48,239 nt of DNA from Actinomycetes bacterium (GTDB taxonomy: Bacteria > Actinomycetota > Actinomycetes > S36-B12), in NCBI GenBank assembly GCA_024641635.1, contig JAHECS010000002.1, positions 133,839 to 182,077 on the forward strand, given 5' to 3'. Positions 8,502 to 16,219 of this stretch are shown here, in pieces. Both the position numbers and the translations under genes were made by a program. Within the stretch, counting starts at the first letter, position 1. Every line of letters begins with the position of its first letter. The notes under the pieces were generated by a model. That model had not been told where the DNA came from. It saw only the letters and a list, made by a program, of their open reading frames with translations, and made no database searches.

Positions 8502-9476
8502 ATGCGCGCCGTCGTCCTCACCAAGCCGGGAGAACCGCTCGTCGTCCAGGAGGTGGCCGACCCCCAGGCGCCCCCGGGAGGCGCCGTCGTCGACGTCCTC
8601 GCCTGCGGGATCTGCCACTCGGACCTGCACGCGGCCGCCGGCGACTACCCCACCACCCTGCCGGTCGTCCTCGGCCACGAGGTCGCGGCCCGGCACCCAC
8701 GACTCGGACCGGTGCTCGTGTACGCCTGCTGGGGCTGCCGGCGACCGGACTGCTGGGCCTGTTCGAGCGCCCAGGAGATGATCTGCCCCGACGCCACCGA
8801 GGCGGGCCTGATCCGCGACGGTGGCTACGCCGAGCGCATGGCCGTGCCCAGCGAGGAGTACCTCGTCCCGCTAGGCGACCTCGATCCCGCCCACGCTGCG
8901 CCGCTCGCCTGCGGCGGCCTCACCGCCTACCGCGCTGTCGAGCATGCTCTTGGGGACCTCGCCCGTGCCACGCGGCCGCGAGCCCTCGTCATCGGAGCCG
9001 GCGGCCTCGGCCAGTTCGGACTGCAATGGCTCAAGATGAGGTCCGACGCCGAGGTCACCGTCGTCGACGCCTCCCCGGACAAGCGCGATGTCGCCGTGCA
9101 GCTCGGCGCGGACGCCGTGGTGGCTCCCGGCGAGGTCGACGGGACGTTCACGACCGTCATCGACTTCGTCGGCGCCGACGCCACCCTCGCCACCGCTCGT
9201 GACCACGTCGCCCGCCAGGGTCTCGTCGTGGTCGTCGGCCTCTACGGCGGAAGCATCCCCTTCGGCTTCGGGCAGGTGCCGCACGAGGCGCGCTTCATGA
9301 CATCGGTCTGGGGCTCGCTGTCCCAGATGCGCGACATGGTGGGCCTGGCCCAACGTCATCCGCTCCACTCCCCGATCGAGGTCGTGGGCCTGGATGACGT
9401 GCCTTCCGCACACCAGAGACTCCACGAGGGCGACGTCTCGGGTCGCTTCGTCATCGTCCCGGGAGCGGTCGCATGA
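8502..9476 (+). CDS. Zinc-type alcohol dehydrogenase family protein
   Basis: A 324-residue medium-chain dehydrogenase. It has the catalytic zinc ligands in ACGICHSDLH and LGHEVA, and the Rossmann fold starting VIGAGGLGQFGLQWL. It would interconvert an alcohol and an aldehyde with NAD(P). Two features are odd. The stretch between GHE and VLVYACWGC is about ten residues shorter than in typical relatives, and the structural-zinc cysteines read C-x4-C-x2-C-x7-C instead of C-x2-C-x2-C-x7-C. I chose the ATG at 8502 because AAAGG precedes it and the family N-terminus starts there; another ATG lies at 8472. Its stop overlaps the P450 start as ATGA, so the two are co-translated. Confidence 0.85.
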   Translation: MRAVVLTKPGEPLVVQEVADPQAPPGGAVVDVLACGICHSDLHAAAGDYPTTLPVVLGHEVAARHPRLGPVLVYACWGCRRPDCWACSSAQEMICPDATEAGLIRDGGYAERMAVPSEEYLVPLGDLDPAHAAPLACGGLTAYRAVEHALGDLARATRPRALVIGAGGLGQFGLQWLKMRSDAEVTVVDASPDKRDVAVQLGADAVVAPGEVDGTFTTVIDFVGADATLATARDHVARQGLVVVVGLYGGSIPFGFGQVPHEARFMTSVWGSLSQMRDMVGLAQRHPLHSPIEVVGLDDVPSAHQRLHEGDVSGRFVIVPGAVA

Positions 9477-10714
9477 CGGCGCACGCCTTCGATGCCGTGG
9501 ACATCACCGACCCGGTGACGTACGAGCACGGGATCCCGCACGACGTCTTCGCGCACATGCGCCGGACGGAGCCCGTCGCGCTTCGCCACTACGAGGGCCG
9601 CCCGTTCTGGGCAGTGACCCGCTACGACGATCTCGTCACGGTGACCCGAGACCCCGCCACGTACTCGAACGCCCGCGGCATGACGAACCTCTGGGACCTG
9701 CCCCAGGAGGCGATGGATGCGCGGCGGTCGATCATCGACACCGATGCTCCCGAGCATGTGCGGCTTCGCCGACTCGGCATGCCGGCCTTCACCGGGCGCA
9801 AGGTCCGGGGCTACGAGGACACCACTCGCGAGATCACGCGCACCCTCCTCGACCAGGCCCTCGAGGCTGGTCACGTCGACATCGTGCAGGCGATCTCGGC
9901 CCCCCTGCCCATCCGCGTCATCGTCGGCATCCTCGGGGTCCCCGAGAGGGACACGGACTTCATGGTCCAGCTGAGCGACGAGCTGGTCGACGGCGCCGAT
10001 CTCCCCGCCGATGCCTACGGGAACACCACGCCCCTCGAGCTGCTGCCGTTCAGCTCCCCTGCCGCCCATGCCCTGTTCGAGTACGGACGGCAGCTGGGGG
10101 AGGAACGCCGACTCGACCCGCACGACGATCTCGTCACGACGCTCGTCGAGGCGGAGGTGGACGGTGACCGGCTCAGCTCCGTCGAGTACGCCAACATGTT
10201 CCAGGTGCTGGTGTTCGCCGGCAACGAGACGACCCGGACGGCCATCAGCAACGGCATCCAGGCATTCATCGACAACCCGGGCCAGCTCGAGCTGCTGCAC
10301 TCCCGCCCGGAACTGGTCGACCATGCAGTCGAGGAGATCATCCGATACGCCACCCCGGTGCTCCACATGCGACGCACGGCAAGCCGCGACACCGAGCTCG
10401 CCGGAGTCTCCATCGGCGAGGGGGACAAGGTGGTCATCTGGTACGCCTCGGCCAACTTCGACGACCAGGCGTTCCCCGATCCGCTGGCCTTCGACATCAC
10501 CCGGGCGATCAAGCCTCCGCAGGTCGCCTTCGGCGCCAAGGGACCCCACCACTGCCTCGGCGCACCCCTCGCGCGCATGGAGATCCGGGTCCTGCTGGAG
10601 GAGATCTTGGACCGCGGCATCCGCTTCGAGGCGGCCGGACCGGTCGTCCGGACGCGCTCCAACTTCGTCAACGGGATCGCCTCCCTTCCCGCTCGGGTCG
10701 GCACGTCCTGGTGA
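9473..10714 (+). CDS. Cytochrome P450, module I
   Basis: A soluble 413-residue bacterial P450 that would oxidise a small organic substrate with O2 and electrons from ferredoxin. The I-helix motif AGNETT (residues 249-254) has the acid/threonine pair, EIIR (288-291) is the K-helix ExxR, and Cys361 in FGAKGPHHCLGAPLAR is the haem ligand. No ferredoxin is encoded next to it; the 3Fe-4S ferredoxin at 24509 and the reductase at 24710 are the nearest candidates. It lies between alcohol dehydrogenase and MDMPI-type genes with overlapping starts and stops, so the three form one operon. Whether it hydroxylates, N-dealkylates or O-demethylates cannot be read from sequence. Confidence 0.92.
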   Translation: MTAHAFDAVDITDPVTYEHGIPHDVFAHMRRTEPVALRHYEGRPFWAVTRYDDLVTVTRDPATYSNARGMTNLWDLPQEAMDARRSIIDTDAPEHVRLRRLGMPAFTGRKVRGYEDTTREITRTLLDQALEAGHVDIVQAISAPLPIRVIVGILGVPERDTDFMVQLSDELVDGADLPADAYGNTTPLELLPFSSPAAHALFEYGRQLGEERRLDPHDDLVTTLVEAEVDGDRLSSVEYANMFQVLVFAGNETTRTAISNGIQAFIDNPGQLELLHSRPELVDHAVEEIIRYATPVLHMRRTASRDTELAGVSIGEGDKVVIWYASANFDDQAFPDPLAFDITRAIKPPQVAFGAKGPHHCLGAPLARMEIRVLLEEILDRGIRFEAAGPVVRTRSNFVNGIASLPARVGTSW

Positions 10715-11406
10715 CCGGAGACGTCGTGCTGGACTACGTGGCGGTCCTCGAGCGGGCGGGGGGCGAGTTCGTGGACCGCGTGGGGGCATCGGACCTGGAC
10801 CGCGTCGTGCCGTCCTGCCCCGGCTGGGCGATCAGGGACCTGGCCGCACACCAGGGTCGCGTGTGGGAGTGGGCTCGGCAGTGCCTCGAGACGGGCTCAC
10901 CCGCCGAACGGGCTGAGGTGCCCGTCCAGGACGCCGATCTGGGTCCGTGGCTCACGGAGTCACGCGACTCGCTCGTCGCATCCCTGCGCTCGACGGATCC
11001 CGCGACCCCGACGTGGACGTTCGGGCCACGGCCGCACACGGCCGGATTCTGGCGCCGCCGACAGGCGCACGAGGTGACCGTTCACCTGTGGGACCTGCAG
11101 GCGGCTGCGGGAACGCCGGTGGACCTTCCGGAGGACATTGCGGCCGACGGAGTGGACGAGGTGTTCTCCGTGTTCATCCCGCGACAGGTGCGGCTGGAGC
11201 GGATGTCGACGCCCGAGACCGGGGTCCGGCTCCACCTGCCCGACGGCCGCAGCTACGACCTCGGCTCCCCCGTCACCGCCCACGCCACCGGCTCGGCGGG
11301 TGACCTGCTGCTGGCCCTGTGGGGCCGCGTGCCCCTCGAGCGACTGGACATCACCGGCGATCCCGACGCCGCGCGGATGGCGTTCCAGCGCGCTCTGACC
11401 CCGTAA
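10711..11406 (+). CDS. Maleylpyruvate isomerase N-terminal / DinB-like domain protein
   Basis: A 231-residue protein of the actinobacterial MDMPI (TIGR03083-like) group. The N-terminal four-helix DinB-like bundle begins with the CPGWAIRDLAAHQGRVW segment, and the metal-binding set is visible as the His in AAHQG and the Glu and His in AHEVTVHLWD. A small C-terminal domain follows (LHLPDGRSYDLG ... ITGDPDAARMA). Related proteins include mycothiol-dependent enzymes such as maleylpyruvate isomerase, but most members have no assigned reaction. The GTG start overlaps the P450 stop as GTGA, linking it to the oxidative step; a role with mycothiol in handling a reactive P450 product is only a guess. 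Confidence 0.75.
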   Translation: MTGDVVLDYVAVLERAGGEFVDRVGASDLDRVVPSCPGWAIRDLAAHQGRVWEWARQCLETGSPAERAEVPVQDADLGPWLTESRDSLVASLRSTDPATPTWTFGPRPHTAGFWRRRQAHEVTVHLWDLQAAAGTPVDLPEDIAADGVDEVFSVFIPRQVRLERMSTPETGVRLHLPDGRSYDLGSPVTAHATGSAGDLLLALWGRVPLERLDITGDPDAARMAFQRALTP

Positions 11407-11407
11407 C

Positions 11408-11443
11408 GACGACGGGCCCGGTCCGAAGACCGGGCCCATCGTC
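11408..11443. terminator. Hairpin between convergent genes
   Basis: A 16-base stem with one G-A mismatch (arms 11408-11423 and 11428-11443) and a CGAA tetraloop closes the gap between the MDMPI-type gene (plus) and the permease (minus). The symmetry suits a bidirectional terminator. No long T run follows on either strand, which is usual in this GC range. Confidence 0.8.
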
Positions 11444-11457
11444 TCGTCCTGGTGCAA

Positions 11458-13029
11458 TCAGGTGACGAAGTTGTGCACTGCGTCGTAGTTCTCCTTGTCC
11501 CGCCTCACCGCACCGAGGATGAGACCGATGACGAAGAAGAGGAACGGCGCCAGCACGAGGAACCATCCCAACGTGTTCAGCTCGAACGGTCCGCACCCCG
11601 ATCCCGCGTCGCCGGGGCACATCGCCGGGTCGGGCGCCGTGCCCGCGAACAGGTTGAAGCGCGCCATGAGCATCGTCATGCCAAGGCCCAGGCCGAGGAT
11701 GGCCAGCACCGGGGCGATGACGGTGTTCCAGATGCGCGTGTCCTCCTTGGTCCGGCGGAAGTACACGATCACCGCGATGCTGACGAGGATCTCCGTCAGG
11801 ACGATGGCCAGCACGGCCACCGCGGAGAACCAGTAGAAGATGTTCAGGATCGGATCCCAGTTCGCGATGATGCCGACGACGACGAGGACGAGGGCGAACA
11901 CCGTCACGACCGAGGTGGCGATGTGCGGAGCCTGCTTGCTGTTGGTCCGGTCGAGGGCCTTGGGCAGCACGCCCGCGCGACCCATCGAGAACAGGTAGCG
12001 TGCGGCGCTGTTCTGGAACGCCAGCATCGCCGCGAAGAGCGACGTGAGGACGATCCAGCCGAACAGCTCGGTGAGCCACGACCCGACGAACTGGGTGGTG
12101 AGGCCGAAGAGCATCCCGGACGGGTCGGCGAGCGGCACTCCGTCGATGGCCGTGACCTCGAAGACCTTGTTCTGGATGTCCGAGGCCCCGAGGCCGGTGA
12201 CCATGCCGAAGCCGACGAACGCGAAGATCGCGGTGATGAGGATGACCGAGATGTACGTGGCAAGCGGCACGTTCCGCTTCGGGTTGCGTGACTCCTCGCC
12301 GTAGATCGCCGTTGCCTCGAAACCGATGAACGATGCGAGGGCGAACGAGAACGCGATGCCCGCGCCACCCGCCAGGCCGCCGGCGAAGATCTCGGAGGGG
12401 CTGAAGGACGCCGCGAAGTCCGGTCCGTCCGGGCCGCCGTCGACGATCGCCGCGAAGCCGACGACGAGCAGAGCGAGGAGCTCGACGGTGAGGAACACGC
12501 CCAGGACCTTGGCGCCGATGTCGACCGACAGGGCGGACAGCGCCCACACGATGACGATGAGAACCAGCGCGTACACCCACCAGTCCAGCGAGATGCCGAA
12601 CTTCGCATCGAACTGGAAGGACATCTGGGCGGCAAGGAATCCGATGACCGCCCACTGCACGGCGAGGTACGCGAGAACCGACACCGCCGCCGAGCCGACG
12701 CCGGGGACGATGCCGAGTCCGCGACCGACGTAGGCGAAGAATGCGCCGGTGTTCGTCACGTACTGGCTCATGGTCGCGTAGCCGACGCTGAAGATGAGGA
12801 GGATGACGCCGACAGCCACGTACATGCCCGCTGCGGCCGCCCCGTTGCCGATCGCGACAGCAACCGGGAAGGCGCCCGTCATGCCCGCCAGCGGCGCGGC
12901 CGCGGCGACGACGAAGAAGATGATGCCGGCGAGGCCCAGTGTGCCGCGCTTCAGGCTGGTGTCGGGGGTTTCCGGATCCGGGGCCCCGAGGGACTGATCG
13001 GACGGGGGGAGATTCTCCCTCTGGGACAT
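11458..13029 (-). CDS. APC-family amino acid/polyamine permease
   Basis: A 523-residue integral membrane transporter with about twelve hydrophobic helices. The first, beginning GTLGLAGIIFFVVAAAAPLAGM, carries the small-residue loop seen in amino acid-polyamine-organocation permeases; FALASFIGFEATAIYGEESRNPKRNVP is the typical helix 6 and loop. It should import an amine or amino acid by proton-coupled symport, as PuuP does for putrescine. The ATG at 13029 has a GGAGG site upstream. A copy of the 16-bp palindrome lies 36-51 bases upstream of the start (13065-13080), so the MarR protein at 19878 probably controls it. Convergent with the MDMPI-type gene, divergent from the ADC-family gene. Confidence 0.9.
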   Translation of the reverse strand: MSQRENLPPSDQSLGAPDPETPDTSLKRGTLGLAGIIFFVVAAAAPLAGMTGAFPVAVAIGNGAAAAGMYVAVGVILLIFSVGYATMSQYVTNTGAFFAYVGRGLGIVPGVGSAAVSVLAYLAVQWAVIGFLAAQMSFQFDAKFGISLDWWVYALVLIVIVWALSALSVDIGAKVLGVFLTVELLALLVVGFAAIVDGGPDGPDFAASFSPSEIFAGGLAGGAGIAFSFALASFIGFEATAIYGEESRNPKRNVPLATYISVILITAIFAFVGFGMVTGLGASDIQNKVFEVTAIDGVPLADPSGMLFGLTTQFVGSWLTELFGWIVLTSLFAAMLAFQNSAARYLFSMGRAGVLPKALDRTNSKQAPHIATSVVTVFALVLVVVGIIANWDPILNIFYWFSAVAVLAIVLTEILVSIAVIVYFRRTKEDTRIWNTVIAPVLAILGLGLGMTMLMARFNLFAGTAPDPAMCPGDAGSGCGPFELNTLGWFLVLAPFLFFVIGLILGAVRRDKENYDAVHNFVT

Positions 13030-13064
13030 GCTTCCTCCACGGTGGGGGGCGGGCGTACTCGGAT

Positions 13065-13080
13065 CGTGCGGGGCCGAACG
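13065..13080. promoter_or_regulatory. Palindromic operator copy A
   Basis: CGTGCGGGGCCGAACG, flanked by AT on both sides. It matches the palindrome CGTTCGGGCCCGAACG except at two positions. It lies upstream of the permease gene (minus strand) and is one of six copies in this region. Confidence 0.65.
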
Positions 13081-13188
13081 ATGTGACAGGGTGGCGCATC
13101 CCGTGGGGAGGGTCAAGCACTTTCGCCAAGTGTCCGCGGATTGCGAAGTACCTGTGACCAAGCGCGCACAACGGTGTTTGCCCGATTT

Positions 13189-13204
13189 CGTTCGTATCCG
13201 AACG
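13189..13204. promoter_or_regulatory. Palindromic operator copy B
   Basis: CGTTCGTATCCGAACG. With its flanks it is a perfect 22-base palindrome at 13186-13207 (9-base arms, spacer TATC). It ends 20 bases before the ATG of the ADC-family gene, so a bound repressor would cover that promoter. Confidence 0.75.
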
Positions 13205-13226
13205 AAACTCGCTAGGGTGCTCCCCC

Positions 13227-14036
13227 ATGAGCGACCTCCACGGCTTCCTCCCGCCCTTCTCGCCGAGTGGCGCGTCGGCCCTCGTCCCGCAGATGCCCTG
13301 GCACTACTCGGGGACGCTGCTCACCGTCGAGTACCGAACGGATCCCGCCAACGTCCGTGCACTCCTCCCTGCCGAGGTCGACCTCGCTCCCGAGGATCCC
13401 GGCGCCGTCGCCTTCATCTGGGCCGACTGGCAGTCATGCAGCGACAGCGGCGCAGAGCTGCTCGACCCAGCGCGATCGCAGTACCTCGAGGCCTTCGTCG
13501 TCGTCCGGTGCGCGTACCAGGGCGTCACCTACAGCCGCTGCGTCCTGATCTGGGTCACGACCGACTTCGCCATCGGCCGCGGCTGGTTCCAGGGCTACCC
13601 CAAGAAGCTCGGCAGCGTCTTCGTCACCCGCCCCTACAACCGCGGCCGGGCGGCACCTCGCATCGCTGCGGGAGGCGCCTTCGGGGCGTCCCTGGCCGCC
13701 TACGACCACCGACTCGCCTCGGCCCGGGTGACCTTGCGCGAGCCGGCCCAGTCCAACGGCTTCGTCAACGGGCACAAGATGCTGCACCACCGGGTGATGC
13801 CCTCACTGACGCCTGGGGCGGGCATGTCGATGCAGCAGATCGTGACGATGGGGGGCGTCGACCTCGACCTCGGCCAGCCCTGGGTCGGCGACGCCGAGCT
13901 GAGCCTGCACGACTCCCCCTGGGACGAGCCCGCGTCCCTGCTCCCCGTCGACGAGATCATCGCCGGCTACTACTGCGAGGTCGGCACCACCTTCGCCGGC
14001 GGCACGCTGCTCACGGACTCCTCCCAACCCGTGTGA
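13227..14036 (+). CDS. Acetoacetate decarboxylase (ADC) family protein
   Basis: A 269-residue protein of the ADC fold. The segment GWFQGYPKKLGSVFVTRPYNRG contains the paired lysines of the family; in true acetoacetate decarboxylase the first such lysine forms a Schiff base with the keto acid. Members also include aldolase-dehydratases and cyclases of natural-product pathways, so the reaction here is not certain. It is the first gene of the operon ADC protein, LLM oxidoreductase, P450, controlled by the palindromic site just upstream, and should act on a carbonyl or keto-acid intermediate. A Schiff-base enzyme would fit the processing of aldehydes derived from amines, but that is inference. 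Confidence 0.78.
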   Translation: MSDLHGFLPPFSPSGASALVPQMPWHYSGTLLTVEYRTDPANVRALLPAEVDLAPEDPGAVAFIWADWQSCSDSGAELLDPARSQYLEAFVVVRCAYQGVTYSRCVLIWVTTDFAIGRGWFQGYPKKLGSVFVTRPYNRGRAAPRIAAGGAFGASLAAYDHRLASARVTLREPAQSNGFVNGHKMLHHRVMPSLTPGAGMSMQQIVTMGGVDLDLGQPWVGDAELSLHDSPWDEPASLLPVDEIIAGYYCEVGTTFAGGTLLTDSSQPV

Positions 14037-14974
14037 CCGTGGCGTCGCCGCGACTGGTCAGCGTGCTGACCGAGAACTGGACGATGACCGACCCCCGTGA
14101 CCTCCGCGGCATCGTGCGGATGGCGCAGGAGGCCGAGGACGCCGGCTTCGACATGGTCATGGTCAGCGACCACATCCTCCTCGGCCCGTCGGCCGGCTCC
14201 GACGGGCGCATGGCCAACCCGCGCGACTACGCCATGCCGGGCAACCAGGACCCGGCCACGCCCTGGCCGTCGAACATCGTCCTGCTCAGCGCCATCGCTG
14301 CGGCCACGAGTCGGATCCGCATCGGGGCCATCGCGCTCATCGCACCGCTGCGCCACCCGCTCCTGCTCGCACACGATCTCGCGGCGCTCGACCTGCTCAG
14401 CGAGGGTCGCCTCGTCATCCAGCCGACAGTGAGCTGGCACGAGGACGAGTACCGCGCGATGGGGGTGCCCTTCAACCGCCGAGGACGCATTCTGGACGAG
14501 CAGCTCGACATCTGGTCGAAGGTCTGGGCTCGCTCTCCGGTCACCCACCATGGGGAGTTCTTCTCGTTCGACGACGTCTATCTCGAGCCGAAGGCGTGGC
14601 GGCCGCAAGGCCCCGCCATGTGGTTCGGTGGGCAGCGGGTGCACGGGCCTATCGTCGACCGACTCGTGCGCTACGGCAGCGGCTTCCACCCCGTCGGACG
14701 CGTCGACGAGGAGGACGTGGCGGAGCTGCGCAGGCTCCTCACCGACGCCGGACGGAACGCGGCCGACTTCGAGCTCGTCGGCGGGACCCGGGTCGAGTTC
14801 CCCGACGACCACTCGGTCGCGCCTCTTCCCCAGGCGCTGGAGGAGATCCCCCGCCAGCAGGCGCTGGGCTTCACGACCTTCTGCATCAAGCCGTCGATCT
14901 TCATCGACGACCGGCACGATCACGCGAGCTTCTGCCGGGACGTGGTCGGCCGCGTGGCGGACCTGACAGGCTGA
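14033..14974 (+). CDS. LLM-class F420-dependent oxidoreductase
   Basis: A 313-residue luciferase-like monooxygenase (TIM barrel) of the actinobacterial F420 group. Supporting motifs are MAQEAEDAGFDMVMVSDHILLGP near the N-terminus, the SRIRIGAIALIAPLRHPLLLAHDLAALD stretch, and GRLVIQPTVSWHEDEYRAMGVPFNRRG. It would reduce or oxidise a substrate with coenzyme F420, or possibly FMN. I use the GTG at 14033, overlapping the ADC stop as GTGA; a second GTG at 14039 is possible. The P450 gene follows after four bases. The product is unassigned: the family covers aldehyde, alcohol and nitro-group chemistry. Confidence 0.83.
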   Translation: MTVASPRLVSVLTENWTMTDPRDLRGIVRMAQEAEDAGFDMVMVSDHILLGPSAGSDGRMANPRDYAMPGNQDPATPWPSNIVLLSAIAAATSRIRIGAIALIAPLRHPLLLAHDLAALDLLSEGRLVIQPTVSWHEDEYRAMGVPFNRRGRILDEQLDIWSKVWARSPVTHHGEFFSFDDVYLEPKAWRPQGPAMWFGGQRVHGPIVDRLVRYGSGFHPVGRVDEEDVAELRRLLTDAGRNAADFELVGGTRVEFPDDHSVAPLPQALEEIPRQQALGFTTFCIKPSIFIDDRHDHASFCRDVVGRVADLTG

Positions 14975-14978
14975 CCCC

Positions 14979-16148
14979 GTGGGCTTCGCCGCAACCATCA
15001 CCGTTGACCAGCTCGAGACCGATCCCTACGCCGCGTACGCGCGGCTTCGGGCCGAGGAGCCGGTCGCCTGGGTGCCCTCGGTGAACCTGTGGCTGGTGAC
15101 CCGCGCCGCGGACGTGGAGTTCGTGACCACCCACCCCGAGCTGTTCACCGCCCATGTCGACGACTCACCGATCGACCGTTCGTTCGGGGGTCCGTCGATC
15201 ATCACCGTCGATGGCGAGCGACACCTCGACCTGCGCCGCAGCCTCGACGCCACCTACAAGCCCCGCGTCGTGGCGTCGTACATCGACGACCTCGTCACGC
15301 CCATCGCGCAGGCGACCCTCGAGGGCCTGCTCGCCCGGCCGGAACGACGTGCAGAGCTGATGGCCTCGTACTTCGAGCCCATCTCCGTGCTGAGCCTCGG
15401 ATCCGTGCTCGGGCTGGCACACCTCAGCGCGGACAGGCTGCAGGACTGGTTCCACGGCCTGGCCATGGGGGCCACCAACTTCGAGAACGACCCGGAGAAG
15501 CAGCGGATCAACGACGCCACTGCGGCGGAGATCGACGCCGAGCTCCGACCCCTGATGGAGCACCTGCGAGACGAGCCGGACGGCTCGACGATCGCGTCGA
15601 TGCTCACGGTCGGTCGGCTTCGCGCCATCGAGGAAGTGATGCCCTCCCTCAAGGTCATCATCCTCGGCGGCATGCAGGAGCCCGGGCATGGCGCGGGATC
15701 CTGCCTGGCCGGGCTGCTCGAGGACCCGGCCCAGTTGGCCCTTGTCCGGGCGGAACCCGCGCGCTGGGATGACGCCGTGCACGAGGGCCTGCGGTGGGTG
15801 GCCCCCATCGGGACGCAGACGCGCCAGGCCGTCGCCGACGTCGAGCTGGGCGGCACGGTCATCCCCGGCGGCGCGGCCGTCGGCGCCGTCGTCGCCAGCG
15901 CCTGCCGGGACGAGTCCGAGTTCGACGATCCCGACCGCTTCGACGTCACGCGGGAGCGGCGGCCGAACGCCGCCTTCGGCTACGGTCCGCACTTCTGCGC
16001 GGGTCACGCGTTCGCCCGCGGCCAGGAGCGCATCGCCCTGCAGGTCCTCGTCGAGGCGATGCCCGATCTCGCCCTCGACCCCGCACATGAGGTCGCGTTC
16101 CGGGGCTGGGAGTTCCGTGCCCCCGCCGCCCTGCACGTCACCTGGTAG
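14979..16148 (+). CDS. Cytochrome P450 with atypical I-helix
   Basis: A 389-residue soluble P450. The haem-binding Cys340 in FGYGPHFCAGHAFARG and the ExxR (Glu269-Arg272) are intact. The I-helix reads LGGMQEPGHG at residues 229-238, where most P450s have AGxxT; the threonine that helps protonate the iron-peroxo species is replaced by proline while the acidic residue stays. Such forms are found in some bacterial subfamilies and may use a substrate group or water instead. The start is a GTG four bases after the LLM stop. It is the last gene of the ADC-LLM-P450 operon and ends at a very long perfect hairpin. Electron donors are probably the ferredoxin pair at 24.5 kb. Confidence 0.9.
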   Translation: MGFAATITVDQLETDPYAAYARLRAEEPVAWVPSVNLWLVTRAADVEFVTTHPELFTAHVDDSPIDRSFGGPSIITVDGERHLDLRRSLDATYKPRVVASYIDDLVTPIAQATLEGLLARPERRAELMASYFEPISVLSLGSVLGLAHLSADRLQDWFHGLAMGATNFENDPEKQRINDATAAEIDAELRPLMEHLRDEPDGSTIASMLTVGRLRAIEEVMPSLKVIILGGMQEPGHGAGSCLAGLLEDPAQLALVRAEPARWDDAVHEGLRWVAPIGTQTRQAVADVELGGTVIPGGAAVGAVVASACRDESEFDDPDRFDVTRERRPNAAFGYGPHFCAGHAFARGQERIALQVLVEAMPDLALDPAHEVAFRGWEFRAPAALHVTW

Positions 16149-16214
16149 CCGCCGAGAGGCACGCTGTGGTCGCGAAACCGGGGGGTTTCGCGACCACAGC
16201 GTGCCTCTCGGCGG
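16149..16214. terminator. Perfect 31-bp inverted repeat
   Basis: Arms 16149-16179 and 16184-16214 are perfectly complementary, with a GGGG loop. It starts on the base after the P450 stop and ends 5 bases before the GS-like stop, between convergent genes. The stem is far longer than a normal terminator, and there is no T tail on either strand. It can act as a bidirectional terminator, but it may instead be a dispersed palindromic element. Confidence 0.85.
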
Positions 16215-16219
16215 GGTGG

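Noticed and set aside
312-8781. Very long open frames on the plus strand opposite module I, for example 312-2237, 4805-6784 and 6424-8781
   Set aside because: They are antisense or out-of-frame shadows caused by high GC. Their translations are Arg/Pro/Gly-rich without family motifs, while the opposite strand encodes clear enzymes.
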